The notes beneath the pieces are model-generated. The model worked only from the letters and a program-made list of their open reading frames with translations. It did not search any database and had not been told where the DNA came from. Position numbers and translations under genes: made by a program. This document shows positions 15,336-22,824 of a stretch of DNA of 64,000 bases, in pieces. Numbering within the stretch: the stretch's first letter is position 1; the number at the start of each line of letters is the position of its first letter. The DNA lies in assembly GCF_900091595.1 (NCBI RefSeq), contig NZ_FMCW01000021.1, forward strand, positions 82,875 to 146,874, given 5' to 3'. The stretch comes from Micromonospora haikouensis. GTDB taxonomy: Bacteria > Actinomycetota > Actinomycetes > Mycobacteriales > Micromonosporaceae.

Positions 15336-15803
15336 ATGACCATCGACTCGCGCCAGGTCGCCGCCGGCATGCTGGAGGCGGTGCCGTTCGCCCGCACGCT
15401 CGGCGTCGAATTCGTCGAGGTGGCCCCGGAGGCCGAGGGCGGCGTGCGCGCCGTGGTCCGGCTGCCCGACTCGCCGGCCACCCACAACCACGTCGGCGGC
15501 CCGCACGCCGGAGCGATGTTCGCCCTCGGCGAGACCGCCTCCGGCGCGGTGGTGCTCGCCGCGTTCGGGCAGTTCCTCGACCGGGCGGTGCCGCTGGCGG
15601 TGCGGGCCGAGATCGCGTACGGGAAGGTGGCGATGGGGCCGGTGCTGGCCACCGCGCGGCTCGGTCGGCCGGCGCCCGAGGTGATCGCGGAGCTGGAGGC
15701 CGGCCGGCGGCCCGAGTTCCCGGTCGACGTCGAGATCGGCACCGAGGACGGCACCCCCACCTCGGCGATGACGGTCGTCTGGACGCTGCGCCCCCACCGC
15801 TGA
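15336..15803 (+). CDS. Hotdog-fold thioesterase (DUF4442/PaaI-like)
   Basis: This 155-aa protein has a hotdog-fold core: the central helix motif NHVGGPHAGAMFALGETASG, followed by strands AVPLAVRAEIAYGKVAMGPV and a C-terminal SAMTVVWTLRPHR. The family includes acyl-CoA thioesterases and uncharacterised DUF4442 proteins. The substrate cannot be predicted. ATG at 15336 has no clear ribosome site; a TAGCGT -10-like hexamer (15323-15328) lies 7 nt upstream, so the transcript may be leaderless. Confidence 0.8.
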   Translation: MTIDSRQVAAGMLEAVPFARTLGVEFVEVAPEAEGGVRAVVRLPDSPATHNHVGGPHAGAMFALGETASGAVVLAAFGQFLDRAVPLAVRAEIAYGKVAMGPVLATARLGRPAPEVIAELEAGRRPEFPVDVEIGTEDGTPTSAMTVVWTLRPHR

Positions 15804-15810
15804 CTCGGGT

Positions 15811-15862
15811 GGTGAGAAGGGTGCCCTTCTATACCGTATGCGTTAACAGGGGGCCCTTCCTT
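15811..15862 (+). repeat. Dispersed ~52-bp element, copy 1
   Basis: It starts GGTGAGAAGGG and ends GCGTTAACAGGGGGCCCTTC followed by CTT. The inner AGAAGGG-TG-CCCTTCT forms a hairpin. A second copy at 25931-25985 lies in inverse orientation with the same two conserved ends and a divergent centre. Both are intergenic. Confidence 0.7.
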
Positions 15863-15894
15863 CGCAAAGGGGTTTGGGGGGTTCCGGGGGTGGA

Positions 15895-15907
15895 TAGATT
15901 CGTACCG
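15895..15907 (+). promoter_or_regulatory. -10 element for the sugar phosphorylase operon, leaderless start
   Basis: TAGATT at 15895-15900 lies 6 nt before the GTG start codon and no ribosome-binding site is present, which together indicate a leaderless mRNA. A weak TTGGGG at 15874-15879 could serve as -35. Confidence 0.5.
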
Positions 15908-16659
15908 TGCTGGGCCTGCCTGCTCACGTGACCGCGTGTCTCTTCGACCTGGACGGTGTGCTGACGCAGACCGCCCGGGTGCACAACGCCGCGTGGACCG
16001 AGACGTTCGACGCGTTCCTGAAGCGTCGCGCGGCGGCCACCGGCGAGCCGTACCGGCCGTTCGACCCGGGGCCCGACTACAACCGGTACGTCGACGGCAA
16101 GCCCCGCGCCGACGGGGTGCGGTCGTTCCTCGCCTCCCGGGGCATCGTCCTGCCGGAGGGCTCGCCCGACGACCCGCCCGACGCGGACACCGTCCACGGC
16201 GTCGGCAACCGGAAGAACGCCGTCCTGCTCAAGCGCATCCACACCGACGGGGTCGAGGTCTATCCGGGCTCCGTGACGTACCTGCGGGCGGCGGCCGCCG
16301 CCGGCCTGCGCCGCGCCGTCGTCTCGGCCAGCGCCAACTGCCGCGACGTCGTCGCCGCCGCCGGGCTGGAGTCGCTGCTTCAGGCCCGGGTCGACGGGGT
16401 GGTCGCCCGCGAGCAGGGGCTGCGCGGCAAGCCGCACCCCGACACGTTCCTGGCCGGCGCGAAGCTGCTCGGCGTCGACCCCGCGCAGGCCGCCGTCTTC
16501 GAGGACGCCCTCGCCGGGGTGGCCGCCGGCCGGGCCGGCGGATTCGGGTACGTCGTGGGCGTCGACCGGGTGGGCCAGGCCGACGAGCTGCGCGCGCACG
16601 GGGCGGACGTCGTGGTGACCGACCTCGCCGACCTGGTGGACAGGAGGCCCGACGCATGA
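15907..16659 (+). CDS. HAD-family beta-phosphoglucomutase-like hydrolase
   Basis: This 250-aa HAD protein has motif I CLFDLDGVLTQT (nucleophile Asp and general-acid Asp), a cap domain, motif II VVSASANC, the lysine of motif III in LRGKPHPDTFL and motif IV VFEDALAGVAAG. It should convert beta-glucose 1-phosphate to glucose 6-phosphate. The GH65 phosphorylase that makes this sugar phosphate is encoded directly downstream with overlapping stop/start codons, so the pair forms one route. The unusual GNRKN segment (HGVGNRKNAVL) is also typical of the GH65-linked subgroup. GTG at 15907 appears leaderless. Confidence 0.92.
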   Translation: MLGLPAHVTACLFDLDGVLTQTARVHNAAWTETFDAFLKRRAAATGEPYRPFDPGPDYNRYVDGKPRADGVRSFLASRGIVLPEGSPDDPPDADTVHGVGNRKNAVLLKRIHTDGVEVYPGSVTYLRAAAAAGLRRAVVSASANCRDVVAAAGLESLLQARVDGVVAREQGLRGKPHPDTFLAGAKLLGVDPAQAAVFEDALAGVAAGRAGGFGYVVGVDRVGQADELRAHGADVVVTDLADLVDRRPDA

Positions 16660-19028
16660 TCCGGGAACGCGCCTATCCGGTGGAACCCTGGCACATCCGC
16701 GAGACCCGGCTCGACATGGACGTCCTGGCCCAGTCCGAGTCGGTCTTCGCGCTCTCCAACGGGCACATCGGCCTGCGCGGCAACCTCGACGAGGGCGAGC
16801 CGCACGGCCTGCCCGGGACATACCTGAACAGCTTCTACGAGCTGCGCCCCCTGCCTTACGCGGAGGCCGGGTTCGGCTTCCCCGAGTCCGGCCAGACCAT
16901 CGTCAACGTCACCAACGGCAAGCTGATCCGGCTGCTCGTCGACGACGAGCCCCTCGACGTCCGGTACGGCGAACTCCTCGCCCACGAGCGGGTCCTCGAC
17001 CTGCGCGCCGGCACCCTGCACCGGGAGCTGCACTGGCGCACCCCGGCCGGGCGCGAGGTCAAGGTGCGCAGCACCCGGCTGGTGTCGTTCACCCAGCGCT
17101 CCGTCGCCGCCATCAACTACGAGGTGGAGGCGGTCGACGGGCCCCTGCGGCTGATCCTCCAGTCGGAACTGGTGGCCAACGAGTCCCTGCCGGCGCAGAG
17201 CCGCGACCCCCGGGTGGCGGCGGTGCTGGAGTCGCCGTTGCAGGCCGAGGAGGAACTGACCACCAACGACGGCGGGCTGCTCATCCACCGCACCAAGGTC
17301 AGCGGGCTGCGGGTGGCCGCCGCCATGGACCACGACGTGCACGCCCCGGAGCACACCACCGTCACCACCGAGGGGTACGAGGACTGGGTCCGCACCACCG
17401 TCGGCTGCGTGCTCAAGCCCGGCGAGAAGCTGCGGGTGGTCAAGTACCTGGCGTACGGCTGGTCGAGCCGCCGGTCGCTGCCGGCGCTGCGCGACCAGGT
17501 CGGCGCGGCCCTCGCCGCGGCCCGCCTCGACAGCTGGGACGGGCTGCGCCGGGAGCAGCGGGAATACCTCGACGAGTTCTGGGACGCCGCCGACGTCCGG
17601 GTCGAGGGCGACCCGGAGGTGCAGCAGGCGGTGCGGTTCGGGCTGTTCCACGTGCTCCAGGCCGGGGCGCGGGCCGAGCGCCGGCCGATCTCCGCGAAGG
17701 GCCTCACCGGCCCGGGGTACGACGGGCACGCGTTCTGGGACACCGAGATGTTCGTGCTGCCGGTGCTCACCTACACCCAGCCGGGCGCGGTGCGCGACGC
17801 CCTGTACTGGCGGTACTCCACCCTCGCGCAGGCGCAGGAGCGGGCCCGCACGCTCAACCTGGCCGGGGCGGCGTTCCCGTGGCGCACGATCGAGGGGCCG
17901 GAGTCGTCGGCGTACTGGCCGGCGGGGACGGCGGCGTTCCACATCGCCGCCGACGTGGCCGACGCGCTGCGCCGGTACGTGCTGGTCACCGGCGACGAGG
18001 GGCTGGAGCGGGAGATCGGCCTGGAGTTGCTGATCGAGACGGCCCGGCTGTGGCGCTCCCTCGGCCACCACGACCGGCAGGGCCGGTTCCACATCGACGG
18101 CGTGACCGGCCCCGACGAGTACACGGCCGTGAAGAACGACAACGTCTACACCAATCTGATGGCGCAGCGGAACCTGCTCACCGCCGTCGAGTGCGCGATG
18201 CGGTTCCGGGACCAGGCGATCGACCTGGGGGTCACCGAGGAGGAGGCGGCGGCCTGGCGGGACGCGGCGAACGCGATGTGCGTCCCGTACGACGAGGGCG
18301 TCGAGGTGCACGAGCAGGTGGAGGGATTCACCCGGCTCCAGGAGTGGGACTTCGAGAACACGCCCACCGAGAAGTACCCGCTGCTGCTGCACTACCCGTA
18401 CTTCGACCTGTATCGCAAGCAGGTCATCAAGCAGGCCGACCTGGTGCTCGCCATGCACTGGCGGGGGGACGCGTTCACCGAGGAGCAGAAGCGGCGCAAC
18501 TTCCTCTACTGCGAGCGGCGCACCGTGCGGGACTCGTCGCTGTCGGCCTGCACCCAGGCGGTGATCGCCGCCGAGGTCGGCTACCTGGAGCTGGCCCACC
18601 GGTACCTGCGCGAGGCCGCGCTGATGGACCTGCACGACCTCAACGAGAACACCCGCGACGGCGTGCACATGGCGTCCCTCGCCGGGGCGTGGATCGCCCT
18701 GGTCGCCGGGTTCGGCGGGCTGCGCGACCACGACGGGCTGCTGACGTTCGCGCCCCGGCTGCCGAGCCGGCTCGACCGGCTGGAGTTCTCGTTGCAGTGG
18801 CGGGGGCTGCGGCTGCGGGTCGACGTCCGGGCACACCAGACGACGTACGCGCTGCGCCACGGCTGTTCCGGCGACGTGGTGGAGCTGCGGCACCACGGCG
18901 AGAAGGTACGGGTGACCTGCGCCGAGCCGGTCACCGTGCCGGTGCCGCCGCTCACGCCGCCGGGTACCGAGCCGGAACAGCCGCCCGGCCGGGCACCCCT
19001 GCTCCACCTGCCGGAACACCTCGGCTGA
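16656..19028 (+). CDS. Glycoside hydrolase family 65 disaccharide phosphorylase
   Basis: This 790-aa enzyme has the GH65 architecture: an N-terminal beta-sandwich (QSESVFALSNGHIGLRGNLD), an (alpha/alpha)6 barrel with GHAFWDTEMFVLPVL and the catalytic acid Glu in GVTGPDEYTAVKNDNVYTNL, and a C-terminal beta-sheet. Family members phosphorolyse maltose, trehalose, kojibiose or nigerose to beta-glucose 1-phosphate and glucose. Which one cannot be told from sequence alone. It overlaps the beta-phosphoglucomutase gene by 4 nt (ATGA), with AGGAGG upstream. No sugar transporter adjoins, so it may process an internally made disaccharide or sugar imported elsewhere. Confidence 0.93.
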   Translation: MIRERAYPVEPWHIRETRLDMDVLAQSESVFALSNGHIGLRGNLDEGEPHGLPGTYLNSFYELRPLPYAEAGFGFPESGQTIVNVTNGKLIRLLVDDEPLDVRYGELLAHERVLDLRAGTLHRELHWRTPAGREVKVRSTRLVSFTQRSVAAINYEVEAVDGPLRLILQSELVANESLPAQSRDPRVAAVLESPLQAEEELTTNDGGLLIHRTKVSGLRVAAAMDHDVHAPEHTTVTTEGYEDWVRTTVGCVLKPGEKLRVVKYLAYGWSSRRSLPALRDQVGAALAAARLDSWDGLRREQREYLDEFWDAADVRVEGDPEVQQAVRFGLFHVLQAGARAERRPISAKGLTGPGYDGHAFWDTEMFVLPVLTYTQPGAVRDALYWRYSTLAQAQERARTLNLAGAAFPWRTIEGPESSAYWPAGTAAFHIAADVADALRRYVLVTGDEGLEREIGLELLIETARLWRSLGHHDRQGRFHIDGVTGPDEYTAVKNDNVYTNLMAQRNLLTAVECAMRFRDQAIDLGVTEEEAAAWRDAANAMCVPYDEGVEVHEQVEGFTRLQEWDFENTPTEKYPLLLHYPYFDLYRKQVIKQADLVLAMHWRGDAFTEEQKRRNFLYCERRTVRDSSLSACTQAVIAAEVGYLELAHRYLREAALMDLHDLNENTRDGVHMASLAGAWIALVAGFGGLRDHDGLLTFAPRLPSRLDRLEFSLQWRGLRLRVDVRAHQTTYALRHGCSGDVVELRHHGEKVRVTCAEPVTVPVPPLTPPGTEPEQPPGRAPLLHLPEHLG

Positions 19029-19051
19029 GCCCGTCCGCCCGGCGGGCGTTC

Positions 19052-19084
19052 CCGGTCGGCCGGGGCGCTTCCCCGACCGACCGG
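19052..19084. terminator. Bidirectional terminator after GH65 gene
   Basis: CCGGTCGG plus CGGGG (19052-19065) pair with CCCCG and CCGACCGG (19071-19084), with a 5-nt loop and a single C-A mismatch. The hairpin lies between convergent genes. Confidence 0.7.
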
Positions 19085-19091
19085 GGAGGGG

Positions 19092-19274
19092 TCAGAACTG
19101 CCGCCCGTTCGAGGGGCGACCGGCCGCGTCGTGCGGGGCGATGGCCCTCGGGTCGTCGGCGGTGCGGGCCTGCGCCGCCTCGTCCGCCCAGTCCCGGCTG
19201 CGCTCGGCGTCCCGTTCCCGCTGTTCGTCCCGCTCGGCGGTCTGCTGCTTGGACCTGTCCTGTCGTCGGGCCAT
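19092..19274 (-). CDS. Small highly charged hypothetical protein
   Basis: This 60-aa protein is almost entirely charged and hydrophilic: MARRQDRSKQQTAERDEQRE followed by RDAERSRDWADEAAQ. It is predicted to be a single helix or disordered. It has an AGGA ribosome site 6 nt before the ATG at 19274 and sits alone between convergent and unrelated genes. Its coding status rests on the start signal and the terminator beyond its stop. The function is unknown. Confidence 0.55.
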   Translation of the reverse strand: MARRQDRSKQQTAERDEQRERDAERSRDWADEAAQARTADDPRAIAPHDAAGRPSNGRQF

Positions 19275-19411
19275 GACGATCCTCGCGATCCGTCGGGGCG
19301 CGGCTGCGCCGGTGCTGCGGTCACCCCGGGCCTTCCCGCCCGGCCCGGCGGCAAACCGCAGCGGCGGGCGGCGGCCGGTGGCATGGGGGTAGCGCCGGGC
19401 GGCCGGCCGGG

Positions 19412-19678
19412 TCAGGGCCGCCAGGGCTCCAGGTGCCGGGCGAAGCTCAGCCGCAGGTTGCTCTTGGGGCGGGCCCCGACGGTGGAGCCGACCACCTCCC
19501 CGTCGCGGAACACCAGCAGGGTCGGCATCGACATCACCTGGTACGCCCGGGTCGTCGCCGGGTTCTCGTCGGTGTTGAGCGTGACGATGCGCAGCCGGTC
19601 GCCGAACTCCCCGGCCAGCTCGGCGAGGCTCCGGGAGACCGCCACGCACAGCGGGGTGGTTCCCGTTTCCTGAGGCAT
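19412..19678 (-). pseudogene. Thioredoxin remnant lacking the WCxxC active site
   Basis: This 88-aa frame matches the C-terminal two thirds of thioredoxin: VSRSLAELAGEFGDRLRIVT, then NTDENPATTRAYQVMSMPTL with the cis-proline and LVFRDGEVVGSTVGARPK. The N-terminal strand and helix with WCGPC are missing: the start MPQETGTTPLCVAVSRSL joins directly to the post-active-site helix, leaving one cysteine. A perfect ribosome site (GGGAGGAAAC) precedes the ATG. It cannot be a disulfide reductase. The adjacent MerR frame runs into it out of phase, so one deletion appears to have hit both genes. Confidence 0.7.
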
Positions 19679-20040
19679 GTTTCCTCCCGGTACGCGATGG
19701 CCTGGGCGAGTTGGTCGTGCAGCTGTCGCCGCACCGCGCCGAGCCGGTCGAGGTAGGCGTCCACCTCGGCCAGCTTGCGACGCAGCACGGCCACCGAGTC
19801 CGGGCAGACGTCCCCGGAGGCGTGCCCGGCCCGGAGGCAGGCCACGAACGGCCGGATGTCGTCCAGGCCGAAGCCCACCGCGAGCAGGGCCCGGATCTCG
19901 TGTACGACGCGCAGCTCCGCCTCGTCGTAGACGCGGTAGCCGTTGGCGGAGCGGCGGGGCCGGACCAGCCCCTGCGATTCGTAGTACCGCAGGGTCCGGG
20001 TGCTCGTGCCGGCGCGTTCCGCAAGCTCACCGATCAGCAT
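19534..20040 (-). CDS. MerR-family regulator with read-through C-terminus
   Basis: The first 115-120 of 168 residues are a normal MerR protein: winged helix MLIGELAERAGTSTRTLRYY, GYRVYDEAELRVVHEIRALL, a coiled-coil dimer helix and cysteines 68 and 79 (FVACLRAGHASGDVCPDS) that could sense thiol or metal stress. After AIAYREETC the frame runs antiphase through the thioredoxin remnant for about 45 Arg/Pro/Ser-rich residues, which are not homologous to MerR proteins. Relatives commonly precede a thioredoxin gene. Start ATG at 20040 with GGAGG 4 nt upstream. The DNA-binding part looks intact and its promoter has MerR-type geometry. Confidence 0.8.
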   Translation of the reverse strand: MLIGELAERAGTSTRTLRYYESQGLVRPRRSANGYRVYDEAELRVVHEIRALLAVGFGLDDIRPFVACLRAGHASGDVCPDSVAVLRRKLAEVDAYLDRLGAVRRQLHDQLAQAIAYREETCLRKREPPRCAWRSPGASPSWPGSSATGCASSRSTPTRTRRRPGRTR

Positions 20041-20069
20041 CCGACCTCCTTCACCCGCCACCGACCGCA

Positions 20070-20100
20070 ACGCTAGACCTTGCCGCCGATGTCAAGGCAA
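20070..20100 (-). promoter_or_regulatory. MerR-type promoter with 19-bp spacer and operator dyad
   Basis: On the minus strand TTGCCT (20095-20100) and TAGCGT (20070-20075) are 19 bp apart, the over-long spacing typical of MerR-activated promoters. The spacer contains the dyad CCTTGAC-N6-GGCAAGG. It lies just upstream of the MerR gene, so the gene is probably autoregulated. Confidence 0.7.
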
Positions 20101-20169
20101 CGGCGAATCCCGGCCGCCGGGGCGGGTAAGCGACGCCGGACGAGGCGGAAGCCGTGGGGAGGATGTGCG

Positions 20170-20853
20170 ATGGCGGCACGGGGACAGGTGGGCACGACGA
20201 CCCGGGGTGGCGAGGTCACGATCCCGGCGGGTGATGCCGGGCTGCCGGCCGACGTCCTGGTCCCGGCCGGGGCCACGGGGGTCGTGCTCTTCGCGCACGG
20301 CAGCGGCAGCTCCCGGCACAGCCCCCGCAACACGGCAGTGGCGGGGGTGCTGAACGGGCGGGCGCTCGGCACGGTGCTGGTGGACCTGCTCACGCCGGAG
20401 GAGGACCGGGTCGACGCCCGTACGGCCGAACTCCGGTTCGACATCGGGCTGCTCGCCGACCGGCTGGCCGCGATCGTCGACTGGATGGCCGTCGAGCCGA
20501 CGCTGGCCCGGTTGCCGGTGGGCCTGTTCGGCGCGAGCACCGGTGCCGCCGCCGCGCTGGTCGCCGCGGCGGCCCGCCCCGAGCGGGTGCGGGCCGTGGT
20601 CTCCCGGGGCGGCCGACCGGATCTGGCCGGCATCGCCCTGCCCCGGGTGGCCGCCCCGACGCTGCTGCTGGTGGGCGGGCTGGACGAGCAGGTGATCACG
20701 CTCAACGAGCAGGCGAAGGCGGAGCTGGGTGACGTCGGCGAGCTGCGGGTGGTGCCCGGCGCGACCCACCTGTTCGAGGAGCCGGGCGCGCTGGAGCAGG
20801 TCGCCGACGCGGCGGCCGACTGGTTCGCCACCCACCTGCGCCCGCCCACCTGA
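20170..20853 (+). CDS. Alpha/beta hydrolase (dienelactone hydrolase-like)
   Basis: This 227-aa cytosolic alpha/beta hydrolase has an oxyanion region VVLFAHGSGSSRHSPRNTAV, the nucleophile elbow GLFGASTGAAAAL (GxSxG), the catalytic Asp in LLVGGLDEQVI and the His in VVPGATHLFEEPG. The substrate is unknown. Similar proteins are often linked with phosphoribosyltransferase genes, but none is seen here. Start ATG at 20170 with GGGGAGG 6 nt upstream; an in-frame earlier ATG would run into the MerR promoter region. Confidence 0.85.
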   Translation: MAARGQVGTTTRGGEVTIPAGDAGLPADVLVPAGATGVVLFAHGSGSSRHSPRNTAVAGVLNGRALGTVLVDLLTPEEDRVDARTAELRFDIGLLADRLAAIVDWMAVEPTLARLPVGLFGASTGAAAALVAAAARPERVRAVVSRGGRPDLAGIALPRVAAPTLLLVGGLDEQVITLNEQAKAELGDVGELRVVPGATHLFEEPGALEQVADAAADWFATHLRPPT

Positions 20854-20901
20854 CCGCGCCCGTGCCCCGGGCCTGCCGGGTCCGAGCGGGGTAGGCGGGT
20901 C

Positions 20902-22110
20902 TCAGGCCGGCGCGGGTGGTCGGGCAGCGGCGGCCTGCCGGTGCCGCTGCACGGTGTCGATCACCCGGTACACGACCGCCGTGATCGGCACCGAGACGAA
21001 CGCCCCGGCGATGCCGGCGATCAGCGTGCCGGCCGTCACCGCCACCAGGACCACCGCCGGATGCAGCTGGACCTGCCGCTTCATCACCAGCGGCTCCAGC
21101 AGGTTGCCCTCGATCTGCTGTACGGCGATCACGGCGGCCAGCGTGAGCAGCGCGACGGTCGGCCCCTTCGCGGCGAGCGCCACCAGCACCGCCACCGCCC
21201 CGGCCACGGTGGCCCCGATGATGGGGACGAACCCGCCGAGGAAGGTGATCAGGGCCAGCGGCAGGGCGAGCGGCACCCGCAGCAGCACCAGGGCCAGGCC
21301 GATCCCGAGCGCGTCGATCGCCGCGATGATCATCGTCCCCCGGCTGTACGCGCCGAGCGTCCGCCAGCCCACCCGGCCGGCCTCGGCGGCGACGTCCCGG
21401 TTGGGGCCGGCCGTGCGGCGCAGCACCCAGTGCCACATGGACCGGCCGTCCTTGAGCAGGAAGAAGAGCAGCACCAGGGAGAGCAGGACGGAACCGGCGA
21501 CCTCGGCGGCCGTCCGCGCCCCGCCGACCGGGTCGGGGGCGCCGCCGCCCAGCCCGTCCCGGGTCTGCCGGATCAGCTTGTCGAGCTGGTCGTCGGTCAC
21601 CGGGAGGGTGGAGGTGACGAAGTCCCGCGTCCGCTGGAGGCCCTGGTCCAGCTCCTGGCTCAGCTCGCTGAACTGGCTGGCGGTCAGGTTCCACACCAGC
21701 ACCCCGACGCCGACCAGGATGCCGAGCAGGAACAGCACGGTGAGCAGGGCGGCCAGCGCCGCCGGCAGCCGGAGCCGGCGCAGCAGGAGCAGCACCGGGT
21801 CGAGCAGCGCGGTGAGGAAGAGCGTCGCGGCCAGCGCGATCGCCAGCGGGGCCAGCAGCACGGCGATCTTCCCGACCAGGTACAGCCCGGCGACGACCAC
21901 CACCAGGCAGGCGCTCCACAGCACGGCCGAGCGGACCAGCCACGGCAGCCCGGCCCACGCCTGGCGCGGCCCCGCGCCGCTGGCGTCGACCGCGACCTGC
22001 CGGGCGCGCTGCCCGTCGTCCGTCGTCGGCGGGGTGTCTCGCCCGTCTCCCGTCGCCGACTGGCTGTGTCGCCCGTCGTCCGTCGTACCCCCGGCACCGT
22101 CGTCGACCAC
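20902..22110 (-). CDS. AI-2E family transporter (PerM/YdiK-like)
   Basis: About 400 aa with seven to eight membrane segments. The typical family parts are a helix pair near the N-terminus (VLWSACLVVVVAGLYLVGKI, IALAATLFLTALLDPV), a long periplasmic helical region with QFSELSQELDQGLQRTRDFV, and the conserved end LITFLGGFVPIIGATVAGAV with VIAVQQIEGNLLEPLVMKR. The family was named for AI-2 export, but most members are uncharacterised or Na+/H+ transporters. The N-terminus is disordered and starts are ambiguous: GTG at 22110 has GGGAGG 5 nt upstream, whereas the frame stays open to a TTG at 22185. Confidence 0.85.
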   Translation of the reverse strand: MVDDGAGGTTDDGRHSQSATGDGRDTPPTTDDGQRARQVAVDASGAGPRQAWAGLPWLVRSAVLWSACLVVVVAGLYLVGKIAVLLAPLAIALAATLFLTALLDPVLLLLRRLRLPAALAALLTVLFLLGILVGVGVLVWNLTASQFSELSQELDQGLQRTRDFVTSTLPVTDDQLDKLIRQTRDGLGGGAPDPVGGARTAAEVAGSVLLSLVLLFFLLKDGRSMWHWVLRRTAGPNRDVAAEAGRVGWRTLGAYSRGTMIIAAIDALGIGLALVLLRVPLALPLALITFLGGFVPIIGATVAGAVAVLVALAAKGPTVALLTLAAVIAVQQIEGNLLEPLVMKRQVQLHPAVVLVAVTAGTLIAGIAGAFVSVPITAVVYRVIDTVQRHRQAAAARPPAPA

Positions 22111-22186
22111 GTCACCCTCCCACTTCTCGGCGAGTTCCCCGTACCCGAACGTCACCTCCCCGACACCCGCCCCACCTCGTACCAAT

Positions 22187-22227
22187 CTTGGACGGTTGTC
22201 GTTCGGACGGAACGCGAACTGTCCAAG
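22187..22227. promoter_or_regulatory. Nested palindrome CTTGGACgGTT ... AACtGTCCAAG
   Basis: Outer arms 22187-22197 and 22217-22227 match at 10 of 11 positions. An inner GTTC-GGACG-GAAC lies at 22201-22213. The site sits between divergent genes (AI-2E transporter and the small antitoxin-like protein) and is a candidate shared operator. Confidence 0.45.
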
Positions 22228-22300
22228 GTCGGCGGGCGCGGCCGACCCCGGCGGCGGTTTGTGCGGGTGGGGGCAGGGAACGCTTCCGTCAGGGAACCGG

Positions 22301-22336
22301 AGGGATCCAGCGAGGGATCCAGCGAGGGATCCAGCC
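22301..22336. repeat. Three tandem 12-bp repeats (AGGGATCCAGCG)
   Basis: Head-to-tail copies at 22301-22312, 22313-22324 and 22325-22336 (last base differs) lie immediately before the ribosome-binding site of the antitoxin-like gene, within its leader. Confidence 0.8.
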
Positions 22337-22352
22337 CCAGGAGGAGAAGCGC

Positions 22353-22538
22353 GTGAGTGACTTCATGGACAAGGCCAAGGACTTCGCCGACAAGCACGAC
22401 AAGCAGGTCGACCAGGGCATCGAGAAGGCCGGCGACATGGCCGACCAGCGCAGCGGCGGCAAGTACGACAAGCAGATCGACAAGGGTGTCGACATGGCCC
22501 AGCGGCGCACCGGCGAGGGCGACACCTCGCCGCGCTGA
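22353..22538 (+). CDS. Small antitoxin-like protein (Rv0909 family)
   Basis: This 61-aa, Lys/Asp-rich protein (FMDKAKDFADKHDKQVDQGI and the internal repeat KYDKQIDKGVDMAQRR) matches the short proteins annotated as Rv0909-like antitoxins. No toxin gene follows, so that label may not describe its role; CsbD-like stress proteins share similar composition. GTG at 22353 has an excellent AGGAGGAG site 6-7 nt upstream. A 12-bp triple repeat lies in the leader and a hairpin follows the stop. Confidence 0.8.
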   Translation: MSDFMDKAKDFADKHDKQVDQGIEKAGDMADQRSGGKYDKQIDKGVDMAQRRTGEGDTSPR

Positions 22539-22552
22539 CCCCGACCCGCCTC

Positions 22553-22589
22553 CGGTCCCGGGCCGCCACGCCGAGGCGCCCCGGGACCG
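22553..22589 (+). terminator. Terminator hairpin after antitoxin-like gene
   Basis: CGGTCCCGGG (22553-22562) pairs perfectly with CCCGGGACCG (22580-22589) across a 17-nt loop. Confidence 0.65.
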
Positions 22590-22637
22590 TCGTGTCGGAG
22601 CGGCCGTCGTGTCGGAGCAGCCGTCGTGTCGGAGCGG
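22587..22637. repeat. Three tandem 17-bp repeats (CCGTCGTGTCGGAGCGG)
   Basis: Copies at 22587-22603, 22604-22620 (one difference) and 22621-22637 lie in the gap before the P450 gene. Confidence 0.75.
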
Positions 22638-22732
22638 CCCACCGCGCCGGGGCGGGCCAGGGGGACTCTCGTCAAGGCGACCGGGGCCGGAAATCCGGCC
22701 CCGCTCACTGGCCGATCATCGAACTCTCTCGC

Positions 22733-22738
22733 TACGAT
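22733..22738 (+). promoter_or_regulatory. Probable -10 element (TACGAT) for P450-ferredoxin operon
   Basis: TACGAT occurs 87 bp before the P450 start in an otherwise gene-free gap. The same hexamer precedes several other operons in this window. No convincing -35 accompanies it. Confidence 0.35.
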
Positions 22739-22824
22739 CCGTATTCGGGGCATGACTCCAGGTGGGTCGCCCCGGCGGACCGGGCGGCCCGACGGCGGGG
22801 CCGCGGACGAGAGGGAGTCATCCG

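Noticed and set aside
16380..19019. An 879-codon frame antisense to the GH65 gene
   Set aside because: Composition is Gln/Arg/Val-rich without domains, and the sense strand encodes a full-length GH65 enzyme.
22353..22538. Complete toxin-antitoxin module with the Rv0909-like protein
   Set aside because: No toxin-like gene follows; the next gene is a P450 with its own leader 286 bp away.
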